From positions 1 through 53,781 of the forward strand of contig JASJEI010000012.1 of assembly GCA_030064795.1 (NCBI GenBank): 53,781 nt of DNA. Reading direction: 5' to 3'. Within the stretch, counting starts at the first letter, position 1. Each line of letters opens with the position of its first letter. The stretch is from Pleurocapsa sp. MO_226.B13 (GTDB lineage: Bacteria > Cyanobacteriota > Cyanobacteriia > Cyanobacteriales > Xenococcaceae). Under the pieces are notes generated by a model that worked only from the letters and a program-made list of their open reading frames with translations, was not told where the DNA came from and searched no databases. Shown piece by piece: positions 19,289 to 27,603 of the stretch. The translations under genes and the position numbers were made by a program.

Positions 19289-20548
19289 ATGAAACATTTT
19301 GGTATCCTTTGTCCTCCAGGTGCTGGACATCTAAATAACTTTATGGCTTTAGGTTACGAACTCCAAAAGCGAGGACATCGCGTTACCTTATTCGGGCTAC
19401 CTGACGTAGAAGCTTATGCTGTTGCTGCAAAGATTAATTTTTATCCTCTTGCTTCAGATCGATTTCCTGTGGGGAGTACCGAGCGATCTAACACTAGATT
19501 GGGAAAACTAGACGGTATTACCGCGCTACTTTACACCATTGATTTGTTTCGTCAGGGAACAGAAGTAATCTTAGAAGAAGTTCCTCAAGCTTGCCAACAA
19601 ACTAATATTGAAGTCTTACTAATCGACCAGGTTTTATTAGAAGGTTCATCTATTGCTGAATATCTACGCCTACCTTTTATTACTATTTGTAGTGCTTTAT
19701 TACTCAATCCAGAGCCTACTGTTCCCCCCACTCTGACTGGTTGGGGTTACGATCCTTCTTGGTTGGGACAATTAAGAAATCAAATTGGTAATAATTTATT
19801 AGAATTAGCTGGTACGCCAATTAGACTACTAGTTAATCAATATCGCCAGAAATGGGGATTAGATATTCTCAAAGTCAGCAATAATAAACTAAATCTCTGG
19901 TCAAAGAAAGCCATTATCAGCCAGCAAATAGCTTCTTTTGAGTTTCCCAGACAAGAATTACCCGATTATTTTCACTTTGTTGGGTCGCTTGTTAATAATA
20001 TTGCCAGAGCAGAAATCCCCTTTCCTTGGGAGCAATTAACCGCTAAACCACTTGTTTATGCCTCACTGGGAACATTACAAAACAAGCTTCTGTGGGTTTT
20101 TATTCGGATCGCCTACGCTTGTCTAGGACTAGATGTTCAGTTAGTGATTTCTTTGGGAGGAGCAACCGAACCTGAAGAGTTAGGCTATGTTCCTGGTTCT
20201 CCCATTGTCGTTAAAGCTGCACCGCAACTATCGATCTTAAAACGGGCTAGTCTCTGCATTACTCATGCAGGATTGAACACTACCTTAGAATCTTTGAGTA
20301 ATGGAGTACCGATGGTAGCTATTCCCATTACTAACGACCAACCTGCTGTAGCTGCTCGTGTTGCTTGGACAAAAACAGGAGAAGTAATTGATTTAAACAA
20401 TTGCACTGTAGATACATTGAGAACGGCGATCGAACGAGTTTTGTTTCAGCCAGAATATCGTCAAAATGCGATGAAACTACAAGCAGAAATAGAACAGGCT
20501 GGAGGAGCAACTAAAGCAGCAGATATTATTGAAAATACTATTGAATAG
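19289..20548 (+). CDS. UGT-type (GT1/MGT) glycosyltransferase
   Basis: 419 aa from ATG. The N-terminal acceptor half begins ILCPPGAGHLNNFMALGYEL with the usual GH motif. The C-terminal half carries the nucleotide-sugar signature CITHAGLNTTLESLSNGVP and IPITNDQPAVAARV, as in zeaxanthin glucosyltransferase (CrtX) and macrolide transferases. With crtH 2 kb upstream a carotenoid or other lipophilic acceptor is possible, but the acceptor cannot be read from sequence. It lies 61 bp after the Gly-Glu repeat protein. Confidence 0.88.
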   Translation: MKHFGILCPPGAGHLNNFMALGYELQKRGHRVTLFGLPDVEAYAVAAKINFYPLASDRFPVGSTERSNTRLGKLDGITALLYTIDLFRQGTEVILEEVPQACQQTNIEVLLIDQVLLEGSSIAEYLRLPFITICSALLLNPEPTVPPTLTGWGYDPSWLGQLRNQIGNNLLELAGTPIRLLVNQYRQKWGLDILKVSNNKLNLWSKKAIISQQIASFEFPRQELPDYFHFVGSLVNNIARAEIPFPWEQLTAKPLVYASLGTLQNKLLWVFIRIAYACLGLDVQLVISLGGATEPEELGYVPGSPIVVKAAPQLSILKRASLCITHAGLNTTLESLSNGVPMVAIPITNDQPAVAARVAWTKTGEVIDLNNCTVDTLRTAIERVLFQPEYRQNAMKLQAEIEQAGGATKAADIIENTIE

Positions 20549-20551
20549 GCA

Positions 20552-20667
20552 TTTAGTTCGGAGTTAGTAGTTAGTAGTTAGTAGTTAGTTATTGCTCCCT
20601 CCGCTCCCCCTGCTACATGCGGAATTACGCCTTTGTCCTGCTCCCTCTGCTCCTTCTGCCTCACCTA
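20552..20667 (+). repeat. composite dispersed repeat, copy 3
   Basis: GTTCGGAGTTAGTAGTTAG heptamer run followed by a pyrimidine-rich tract (GCTCCCTCCGCTCCCCCTGC). Same order and orientation as the copy at 10628. It lies between the glycosyltransferase and the PKHD dioxygenase gene. Confidence 0.7.
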
Positions 20668-20702
20668 ATTTTTAAATGACCTAAATTAGAACAGGATTTA
20701 GT

Positions 20703-21374
20703 ATGATTTTTTCAATTGATAATCTTCTCTCCCCCGACGAGATCGGGGAAATTAGGCAAATTTTAGATCGAGCAGAATTTGTCGATGGTAAGCTTACAGC
20801 AGGTTGGCACGCTAAGCTAGTCAAAAATAATCAGCAACTCAAAGCAGGTAGCTCTCAAACAGAGCTTAAAGCGAAAATTCGTCAGGCATTGGCTAAAAAT
20901 GCTTTATTTCAGTCTGCGGTTCGTCCGAAGTCGGTTCATTCAATTTTATTTAGTCGCTACGAGCAAGGGATGTCCTACGATACTCATGTAGACAATGCCT
21001 TAATGAAGGGTAGTGGTGGTTTATGTCGTTCGGACGTGTCATTTACTCTGTTTCTTAATTCACCCCAAGATTATCGAGGAGGAGAATTAATTGTTGAAGG
21101 AGTACAAGCAGAACAAAGCTATAAACTAGATGCAGGTTCGGCGATTGTTTATCCTTCCACTACTTTACATCGCGTCGCTCCAGTTACCGAAGGTACAAGA
21201 TTGGTGGTAGTAGGTTGGGTACAAAGCACGATCCGAGATGCCAGCGATCGCGAAATTCTTTTCGATTTGGAAACTGCTCGACGGGCAATCTTTGCTAAAT
21301 CGGGAAAAACACCCGAATTCGATCTGGTTTCTAAAAGTCTTGCTAATTTGCTCCGTAAATGGGCTGATGTTTAG
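20703..21374 (+). CDS. Fe(II)/2-oxoglutarate PKHD-type dioxygenase (YbiX/PiuC family)
   Basis: 223 aa. The facial triad and 2-oxoglutarate arginine are visible: SYDTHVDN (HxD), TLHRVAPV (distal His) and TRLVVVGW (Arg). The C-terminal helical extension (RRAIFAKSGKTPEFDLVSKSL) is typical for the family. PiuC/YbiX proteins are often iron-regulated and found with TonB siderophore receptors in proteobacteria, but no such receptor is present here. Substrate unknown. Convergent with nrdA. Confidence 0.92.
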   Translation: MIFSIDNLLSPDEIGEIRQILDRAEFVDGKLTAGWHAKLVKNNQQLKAGSSQTELKAKIRQALAKNALFQSAVRPKSVHSILFSRYEQGMSYDTHVDNALMKGSGGLCRSDVSFTLFLNSPQDYRGGELIVEGVQAEQSYKLDAGSAIVYPSTTLHRVAPVTEGTRLVVVGWVQSTIRDASDREILFDLETARRAIFAKSGKTPEFDLVSKSLANLLRKWADV

Positions 21375-21431
21375 CTATCTAGAGTAAGGAATAATTGACT
21401 TCTACGTAGCCTTTTACCTTTTACCTTTTTT

Positions 21432-21486
21432 CCTGCTTCCCATGCCTCCCCTGCCTCCCCTGCTTCCTCTGCCTCCCCTGCTCGTC
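21432..21486. repeat. CTCCCCTGC tandem repeats
   Basis: Imperfect 9-base units CTCCCCTGC/CTTCCTCTGC repeated about five times between the convergent dioxygenase and ribonucleotide reductase genes. The reverse-complement unit GGGGAGCAG recurs at 52811-52838. Confidence 0.7.
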
Positions 21487-21561
21487 TCAACCATTAAATG
21501 TAAAAAGTCTACCCTTGTGAGCCGATCTTCCCCCCCTCTTTATCTCCCCAAGACTCCTCAA

Positions 21562-23982
21562 CTAGTTAGCACAAGCTGCGCATTCGTCGCTTTTTTCCTT
21601 AAAGTTATCTTTTTGGACAGTGCGAACATAGTAAACAGCTTTGCAGCCTTCTTCCCATGCCAAGATTAAAGTGTCAAAGATGTCTTTAGCTTTGACTGCT
21701 CTTTCTGGTTCGTCAGGAAAATATACCCCTTGGTTGAGATTAAACAGCAATTCCATAGAAATTCCCGTATCAATCCACTGCTGCATAACTGCAACCGCTT
21801 TGACTACAGTTTGCTGATTGAGGCTTTTGTTTTCGCGATAGAACCAAAAACAGTCTTGAATAAAGGGTGGTGCGATCGGTACTGTGCCTTTAGCCCACTT
21901 GTCGTAGAAGAATTTACTGTATACGGGTAAGATACTTGCAGTACAACCCTGTACCAAAGAAGAAGAAGTATTAGGCGCGATCGCAGTGATATGAGAGTTA
22001 CGAATACCGTAGGTTTGAATATCCTGGGCTAGTTGTTGCCAGCGAGTTTTGTTTTGGGTTATTGCTAAAATTTCCGCTAGGGTTTTAGATCCTAACAGCT
22101 TTCCTTTACTCCACTCACTACCAGCAAATGCAGCATAAGCACCCCGATCTTTTGCTAACTCCATGGAAGCAAAAGTACACCAGTAGGCTACTTCTTCAAA
22201 TAAATGACTAATTTCTGTCAGGCTTGTGTAACTTAAGTGGCGTTTAGCCAGCCAGTCTGCTAAACCCATACAGCCAACACCAATAGTACGATACTTATCG
22301 TTATGGGTTTTACTATCTTTAAAGGGCGGTTTGGTCAGCTCGATCGTATTATCTAAAATTCTGACGGCTAATTGAGATACGGCAGCTATTTCCGATGCTT
22401 CAAGATTGGCTAGGTTGAGAGAGACCAAATTACAACAGTGGGCTTCTAATCCTGGCTTGACGTTGCTAAAGCTTTCGCAACAAAGATTTACTCCTGGGAT
22501 ATAGCCTTCATGCTTGTTGGGATTTGCCCGATTGATCGTATCTTTAAACGCCAGATAGGGCATTCCTGTCTCTACCTGACTCCGCATGATGTGCTTGAAC
22601 AATTCGCGGGCATCGACTTGTTTGTAGAGAGTAATTTTTTTGCCTAATTCTGCCTCTATCTGGGCATATGCAGTTTCAAAACCTTCTCCCCACTGTTCGG
22701 CTAGTTCGATTCCTAATTGCTCTTTAACTTCATAGGGATCTATTAGCGTCCATTTTTCTTTATTCTTAACCCGACGCATAAATTCATCGACGATGACCAA
22801 CTGAGGAAAGACATCATAAGCTTTACGACGACGATCGCCATTTTCTGCCTGCATCTCCAAAAACTCAGGTACGTCTAAATGCCAAATATCCAACCCGACA
22901 GTTACCGCACCAGCCCTACGTCCACCTTGATTAACGGCGATCGCGGTATCGTTGAGTAACTTAATCCAGGGAATTACCCCCCCAGAAGCATTATCTTTAC
23001 CCATTACCCAGCTACCAGTAGCGCGGATCCGACTGACGTTAACCCCGACACCACCACCATTTTTAGAAATACGGGCAGTGTTAGTAATTTCCTCAAAAAT
23101 ACTCTCTAAATTATCGTCCATGGCGATAATAAAGCAGCTACTCAAAGAACCATTGGGTACTCTCAGGTTAGCTAGAATTGGCGTGGCTAGAGAAATCTTC
23201 CGTTGAGCGATCGCTTGATAAAACTTTCTGGCGATCGCCATTCTGATCTCTGGTTTTTCCTGAGAAGCAAGTAATAAAGCACAGGTGAGAAAAGCTTCTT
23301 GCGGTAACTCATCGGTTAATAAATACCGTTTGGTTAGCAAAACCGCTCCTGCATAGTCATAGTCCTTATCCCAGTCTGGATTTATCCAGTTACCTGCTTC
23401 GGCTAATTCTGCCTCGGAATAGCTTAAAATCTGGCGATCGTAACGCTTTGCATTTACCTGAAATTGTACTGCTCTGGGGTAGTCTCCGTAGCCAAATCCT
23501 CGGCTTACTTGAGTATCTTTCCATAAATTCCAGATGTGGAGTCTACCAGCTACATATCGCCAATCTGGTTCGTCTGGGCTACACATCCCTAAAGCACAAT
23601 CAATCAAGTTATCTTGAATATCTCTGGTGGTTACACCACTGCGTAACCTAGTAGTCAAACCTGCCTCCAATTCGATCGGGTTGACGTTGTAATTAGCGCA
23701 AGCCCATTCGACTACAGAACGAATCTTAGTAATATCTAGAGAAGTGGAAGTGCCATCTCGTCTGATTACCTGGATTTTAGAAGTTGTATCTGGTTTGGTT
23801 TCTTGACAAGCTACTGTGGATGAAGAGGAGTCAGATGTTCCTGTCGTAACTAAAGGCGATTCATCCCCTGGATTGTGTGGTGTATTCCCATTTGGCTGGC
23901 GATCGCGTCCAACTGGTAAAGCTTCTGGGGTTGTATCGGCTGTCGATCTCGAATTACTAGTTAACGGTAAGGTTGGCTGCAT
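21562..23982 (-). CDS. nrdA: ribonucleoside-diphosphate reductase large subunit (class I NrdA-like)
   Basis: Makes deoxyribonucleotides. 806 aa. Residues 1-65 are a polar, low-complexity Ser/Thr/Pro extension. An ATP-cone allosteric domain follows (about 69-155, KIQVIRRDGTSTSLDITKI). The catalytic barrel has Cys283 in SLSSCFII, the N-x-C-x-E set Asn499/Cys501/Glu503 in GVNLCCES, and Cys516/517. The C-terminus has a YY pair in KAVYYVRT, as in class I radical transfer, and ends in CAAC for thioredoxin exchange. I favour class I with a separately located NrdB, but a B12-dependent monomeric class II enzyme is not fully excluded; no small-subunit gene is in the window. Tandem NrdR-like boxes lie upstream. 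Confidence 0.9.
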   Translation of the reverse strand: MQPTLPLTSNSRSTADTTPEALPVGRDRQPNGNTPHNPGDESPLVTTGTSDSSSSTVACQETKPDTTSKIQVIRRDGTSTSLDITKIRSVVEWACANYNVNPIELEAGLTTRLRSGVTTRDIQDNLIDCALGMCSPDEPDWRYVAGRLHIWNLWKDTQVSRGFGYGDYPRAVQFQVNAKRYDRQILSYSEAELAEAGNWINPDWDKDYDYAGAVLLTKRYLLTDELPQEAFLTCALLLASQEKPEIRMAIARKFYQAIAQRKISLATPILANLRVPNGSLSSCFIIAMDDNLESIFEEITNTARISKNGGGVGVNVSRIRATGSWVMGKDNASGGVIPWIKLLNDTAIAVNQGGRRAGAVTVGLDIWHLDVPEFLEMQAENGDRRRKAYDVFPQLVIVDEFMRRVKNKEKWTLIDPYEVKEQLGIELAEQWGEGFETAYAQIEAELGKKITLYKQVDARELFKHIMRSQVETGMPYLAFKDTINRANPNKHEGYIPGVNLCCESFSNVKPGLEAHCCNLVSLNLANLEASEIAAVSQLAVRILDNTIELTKPPFKDSKTHNDKYRTIGVGCMGLADWLAKRHLSYTSLTEISHLFEEVAYWCTFASMELAKDRGAYAAFAGSEWSKGKLLGSKTLAEILAITQNKTRWQQLAQDIQTYGIRNSHITAIAPNTSSSLVQGCTASILPVYSKFFYDKWAKGTVPIAPPFIQDCFWFYRENKSLNQQTVVKAVAVMQQWIDTGISMELLFNLNQGVYFPDEPERAVKAKDIFDTLILAWEEGCKAVYYVRTVQKDNFKEKSDECAACAN

Positions 23983-24040
23983 ACGTTATGTGAGACTGAA
24001 ACAAATTTAACTGCTCTGGTCTTCTACTATAACTCAACTT

Positions 24041-24098
24041 TTGCCATATATAGTGTAATAATGGGGCAATTTAGCTCATATTACTCTATATATAGTTT
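24041..24098 (-). promoter_or_regulatory. tandem NrdR-box operator upstream of nrdA
   Basis: Two 16-base sites match the NrdR consensus ACACTATATATAGTGT as I remember it: 24041-24056 (TTGCCATATATAGTGT, right half perfect) and 24083-24098 (ACTCTATATATAGTTT, 14 of 16). Their starts are 42 bp apart, four helical turns, which fits cooperative NrdR binding. They lie 59-116 bp upstream of the nrdA ATG. The flanks of the two sites also form a longer imperfect inverted repeat. Confidence 0.75.
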
Positions 24099-24277
24099 TT
24101 GAACGGCGATCTTAGTTCGGTCGGGCAGTAAGATCTAAACCATACCTAAATTAATAATTTGATAATCTAGTTAATTTTACAATTATTGATAATTGCTGAA
24201 TTTTCATTCTTCGATCGCTCAATAGTATAATCTTGAAAATGTTCGTGGTCTTAAGCAAAAATAAATTAAGTTGCAGA

Positions 24278-24556
24278 GTGAATAATCAACAGAATGAAGT
24301 TTATCTCAATCACCCTACCTTCGGACTTCTCTACAGAATATGTTTACTGAAAGATAATCAAGAATTATTTACCACCTTGTATGCTCAACGTTTATTTTTT
24401 ACCGTTACGGCTACCAGTAGTTCTTTCTCTTTTGAGCCTATAAGTAGATCTGAGGCTCGCTTGTTAGTCGAGAGTTTATTACGACGACTATTATTAGACC
24501 GCGAAACCGAAAAACATCGAAAACTTCACGAGATTTATCAACGTACTTTTCTCTAA
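24278..24556 (+). CDS. pipX: PipX, PII/NtcA-interacting coactivator
   Basis: PipX binds either NtcA (coactivating nitrogen genes at high 2-oxoglutarate) or the PII protein GlnB. The core YLNHPTFGLLYRICL...LFTTLYAQRLFF is unmistakable and includes the conserved tyrosine of the Tudor-like domain; the C-terminal helices are LLVESLLRRLL and KHRKLHEIYQRTF. I place the start at GTG 24278 (MNNQQNEVYLNHP, 92 aa), because PipX proteins begin only a few residues before YLNHPTF. A longer frame from TTG 24233 or ATG 24239 would add a foreign-looking 13-15 residue leader. It is followed 29 bp later by pipY. Confidence 0.94.
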   Translation: MNNQQNEVYLNHPTFGLLYRICLLKDNQELFTTLYAQRLFFTVTATSSSFSFEPISRSEARLLVESLLRRLLLDRETEKHRKLHEIYQRTFL

Positions 24557-24585
24557 TTTTTAGTTGAGATTTTTAAATTATTTTA

Positions 24586-25257
24586 ATGACAGTCTCTGTT
24601 TCCCAAAAAATCAAACTGCTCGAATCAGAAATTCCCAAAAACGTTAAGTTGATTGCCGTTACCAAGCAAGTCGGTATCGAACGAATGCGCGAAGCATATC
24701 AGATGGGAATAAGAGACTTTGCTGAAAATCGTTTACAAGAAGCTTTAGCTAAGCAAGAACAGTTAAAAGATTTGAGCGATCTTAACTGGCATTTTATCGG
24801 GCATATTCAAAAGAATAAAGCTAAGAAAGTGGTAGAGAATTTTGATTGGATTCATTCTCTTGATAGTTTGGCTTTGGCACAGCGATTAAATAGATTGGCA
24901 GCAGAATTAAATAAAACTCCTCAAGTATTGCTGCAAGTAAAAATGTTGCCAGACCCTAACAAATATGGTTGGGAAGTCGCCGAATTGTGGCCAGATTTGG
25001 AGCAGTTAGATCGATGTCGCCAGCTAAAAATTCAGGGTTTGATGACAATTTTGCCCCTGGGATTATCTCCTACGGAATCTTTGGCTGCATTCAAAAAAAC
25101 TCGCGAGTTGGCAACAACAATAAAACAGAAGCAATACTCAAACTTGCAGATGGAACAATTGTCTATGGGAATGTCAGGAGATTATCAGCTGGCGATCGCA
25201 GCGGGTGCAACTATGATTCGTTTGGGTAGAACGATTTTTGGCGAACGACCCAAATAA
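24586..25257 (+). CDS. pipY: PipY, YggS/PLPBP-family pyridoxal-phosphate homeostasis protein
   Basis: Non-enzymatic PLP-binding TIM-barrel protein that buffers vitamin B6 and amino/keto-acid pools. 223 aa. The Schiff-base lysine is Lys27 in LIAVTKQVG; family motifs are GIRDFAENRLQE, WHFIGHIQKNKAKKV and GLMTILPLG, ending LSMGMSGDYQLAIAAGATMIRLG and FGERP. The pipX-pipY order with a 29-bp gap is the standard cyanobacterial operon. Confidence 0.95.
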   Translation: MTVSVSQKIKLLESEIPKNVKLIAVTKQVGIERMREAYQMGIRDFAENRLQEALAKQEQLKDLSDLNWHFIGHIQKNKAKKVVENFDWIHSLDSLALAQRLNRLAAELNKTPQVLLQVKMLPDPNKYGWEVAELWPDLEQLDRCRQLKIQGLMTILPLGLSPTESLAAFKKTRELATTIKQKQYSNLQMEQLSMGMSGDYQLAIAAGATMIRLGRTIFGERPK

Positions 25258-25258
25258 T

Positions 25259-25361
25259 AAGGAATAAGGAAGGAGGAAGATAGGGAGATAGGGAGATAGG
25301 GAAGACAACTAACAACCCCGAACTAACAACTAACTCCGAATTCCGAACTCCGAACTCCGAA
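25259..25361 (-). repeat. composite dispersed repeat, copy 4 (reverse orientation)
   Basis: A purine-rich tract (AGGGAGATAGGGAGATAGGG) then AACTAACAACTAACTCCGAATTCCG units, matching copy 2 in orientation. It fills the gap between the convergent pipY and YihY genes. Confidence 0.7.
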
Positions 25362-25365
25362 ATAC

Positions 25366-26238
25366 CTACTCGATCTGAGAATGCTTCCTCGGTCGTATTT
25401 TCGAGCCATACAATCGAGAATAAACTTGAGTAAATTCTGCACCCAACAAAACAATTTGGGCCGAATAATATACCCATGCCAAAAACACAACTAGAGAGCC
25501 AGCAGCACCGTATGCCGAACCTAAGCTACCTTTACTGATATATAAGCCTAACAGAAATTTACCAAACAGAAATAGAATCGCGGTAATTACTGAGCCAACA
25601 AAAACATCTTTCCAAGCGATTTTGACATCTGGCACATATTTAAACATTAAGCCAAATAAAAAAGTCAACAGACCTAAAGAGACGATGAAGTCTAGGTTTT
25701 CCCATAAAATCGCCGAACCAGGCAAAAAATCTATTCGGTATTTACTTAAAGTAGAAACAACCGCACTAAGAATTAAAGATAGTATTAATAAAAAGCCGAT
25801 CGCCAGTACCATCAAGAAAGAAGATATCCGCTTGCGAATAAACGGTAACATTCCCTGACCTGGATGGGGTTTAACGTTCCAGACTGTATTCAATGCGTCT
25901 TGCAATTGAGCAAAAATACCTGAAGCCCCCAATATTAGTACCCCGATGCTAATCCAAGATGCCAATCCACGGATTTTGGGCTGAGTGATATTATCCAGTG
26001 CCAACAAAATTGGTTTGACCCCATCCTCTCCTACCAATAAAGTTAGCTGACTGATGATTTGTTCTTGTGCGGTATCTTGTCCAAAAAAAGCTCCAGCAAT
26101 GGCGATCGCAATTACTAATAAAGGTGAAATAGAAAAAACCGTGTAATAGGCTAAAGCTGCTGCGATTCGAGAGGCTTTGTCTTTTTGCCATTCTTTAAAT
26201 GTTTCTTTAAGTAGTCGCCCCACTTTACGTAGATTCAT
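25366..26238 (-). CDS. YihY/BrkB family membrane protein
   Basis: 290 aa with about six membrane helices. The family signature is at the start (ASRIAAALAYYTVFSISPLLVIAIAIAG), with ASGIFAQLQDALNTVWNV in the middle and YGAAGSLVVFLAWVYYSAQIVLLGAEFTQVY near the end. Once called ribonuclease BN by mistake; the family is now treated as inner-membrane proteins of uncertain, possibly transport, function. The C-terminus is a short basic cytoplasmic tail (RPRKHSQIE). Convergent with pipY. Confidence 0.92.
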   Translation of the reverse strand: MNLRKVGRLLKETFKEWQKDKASRIAAALAYYTVFSISPLLVIAIAIAGAFFGQDTAQEQIISQLTLLVGEDGVKPILLALDNITQPKIRGLASWISIGVLILGASGIFAQLQDALNTVWNVKPHPGQGMLPFIRKRISSFLMVLAIGFLLILSLILSAVVSTLSKYRIDFLPGSAILWENLDFIVSLGLLTFLFGLMFKYVPDVKIAWKDVFVGSVITAILFLFGKFLLGLYISKGSLGSAYGAAGSLVVFLAWVYYSAQIVLLGAEFTQVYSRLYGSKIRPRKHSQIE

Positions 26239-26430
26239 TTAGATAATTTTTAGTTTATTAGTTTATTTACTTATGCTTTTAGATAGCATTTCAGACTTCT
26301 TTATTAAAATTCTGTTTTCTCAAAGACTATTTATGTCAAGATTTAGCTAATTTTTGGGAGCTAGGAAATTATCAGTAAAAGTACGTAGTAATATATACGT
26401 ATATAAACAAGTTTCAATTTTTCGATCTAA

Positions 26431-27240
26431 ATGAATTTTAATAAATTACTCTTTGGCACTTTGGCAATGAGTGTCTTATTTTTCCTACCTTCAAAAAATA
26501 ATTTTGCTCTTAGCGAAACCAGCACTCGGCAAAAAATTAATTATCAAAAACCGTTAGAAGATAACTACAATATCGTCTACAGTCAAGCCATCACTCATGT
26601 AGTTATTGGCCCGAGAATAATTACTCAATTTTCTCCTAGAAACCAGCAGGGAGAAAAGATCGATCTCAGTAAGTTAGCATCCAAGCTTGGTTACGATCAT
26701 TTTAATTGGGTAAGCTACGTAGAAACAGATCCTCATGGTATTGCCGATCGCTCGGGGAAATTATTATCTACACCCTATAACGATCCGCCTCGGGGTGGTT
26801 ATCAGTACGATTCGGCAGACAATTTGCCCTTTTATTGGGATGTGGTGGAGTGCGATCGCTGTTTACAACGCCATCATGTTCAACACGAGAAGAATTTTAA
26901 GCAGTATGAATTAGTTTTTGAAGATGCTCCCGCTGATTATCGTCTCCAACCAGGAGAAGCAATTGAATTTATCACCAGTTTAGTTGGGGTAAAACAGATC
27001 GATCCCCTACAAACCAGAGCAGAATGGGATGTTCTCCATACCTTTCGCTGGAAATTAACCAATCCTCGTCCGAACTACAGTCAAGTTTCCCTAGTAGAAG
27101 CTGATGTCGAGCTTACTCAGTTATCACCTTTGCTATTAAATACAATGCTCCTAGACGGCGCGGTATTACCTGCGTCAGTTGAAATCTCTAAATCCAAGAG
27201 ACCGTTTGTTAAGAAAAGATTAAGCTTATTGCCACAATAA
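26431..27240 (+). CDS. secreted protein of unknown function with a CxxC-His motif
   Basis: 269 aa. Residues 1-27 look like a signal peptide (LLFGTLAMSVLFFLPSKNNFA). The mature part has FNWVSYVETDPHG, a proline/glycine loop (PYNDPPRGGYQYD), FYWDVVECDRCLQRHH with Cys-x-x-Cys followed by two His, and a beta-rich second half (DYRLQPGEAIEFITSLVGV). The C/H cluster could bind a metal or haem-like group, but no family is recognised. The last 14 codons and 3' flank exist as an inverted copy at 43110-43281. It is a single gene, divergent from the YihY gene. Confidence 0.75.
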   Translation: MNFNKLLFGTLAMSVLFFLPSKNNFALSETSTRQKINYQKPLEDNYNIVYSQAITHVVIGPRIITQFSPRNQQGEKIDLSKLASKLGYDHFNWVSYVETDPHGIADRSGKLLSTPYNDPPRGGYQYDSADNLPFYWDVVECDRCLQRHHVQHEKNFKQYELVFEDAPADYRLQPGEAIEFITSLVGVKQIDPLQTRAEWDVLHTFRWKLTNPRPNYSQVSLVEADVELTQLSPLLLNTMLLDGAVLPASVEISKSKRPFVKKRLSLLPQ

Positions 27241-27360
27241 ATAGTAAAAATACCTGAAAAAGTACCTGAATTATTCCCCTTTTATTTATTTTTGGCTAGC
27301 CTCATAATATTAACGCCAAGGATTGTTCTGAAAAAACATTAACAGTATTATCAACTACAC
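27200..27360 (+). repeat. repeat copy A: gene tail plus 3' flank
   Basis: Matches the reverse complement of 43110-43281. Two exact runs are visible: 27211-27243 equals 43231-43263 (33 bases), and 27246-27280 equals 43194-43228 (35 bases). Weaker matching continues to about 27355. The first 41 bases of this copy are coding sequence of the secreted unknown protein. Confidence 0.85.
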
Positions 27361-27399
27361 CCAAAAGAGCGATGCCTTTATGCGTAGCGGCTTGCACTT

Positions 27400-27560
27400 G
27401 TCCTAAAGGATATAGCGGAGTGTATCCCTTTAGGGACACCTTCGGATATCGCATTGAGTGTATCCGTGATAGACGGCTAGCTGAGTCCTTCGGACTGCGA
27501 CCTTGGGAGTCATGGGCGGGCTTCGCAACCGCAATCGCCAAAAACCAACTAGAATTACAG
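27400..27560. repeat. hairpin-rich intergenic segment
   Basis: CCTAAAGGATA and TATCCCTTTAGG form a near-perfect stem at about 27410-27443. TCCTTCGGA and similar small palindromes follow to about 27510. The segment is typical of interspersed palindromic sequence in cyanobacterial gaps and is non-coding. Confidence 0.5.
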
Positions 27561-27603
27561 CGATAAAATTTAGTTAAAGAAAACAATAAAAGATCGGGGA
27601 GTA

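Noticed and set aside
21562..23982. Split-intein or intron in the ribonucleotide reductase gene, common in cyanobacteria
   Set aside because: The reading frame is continuous, of normal length, and all catalytic motifs are in order with no intein blocks.
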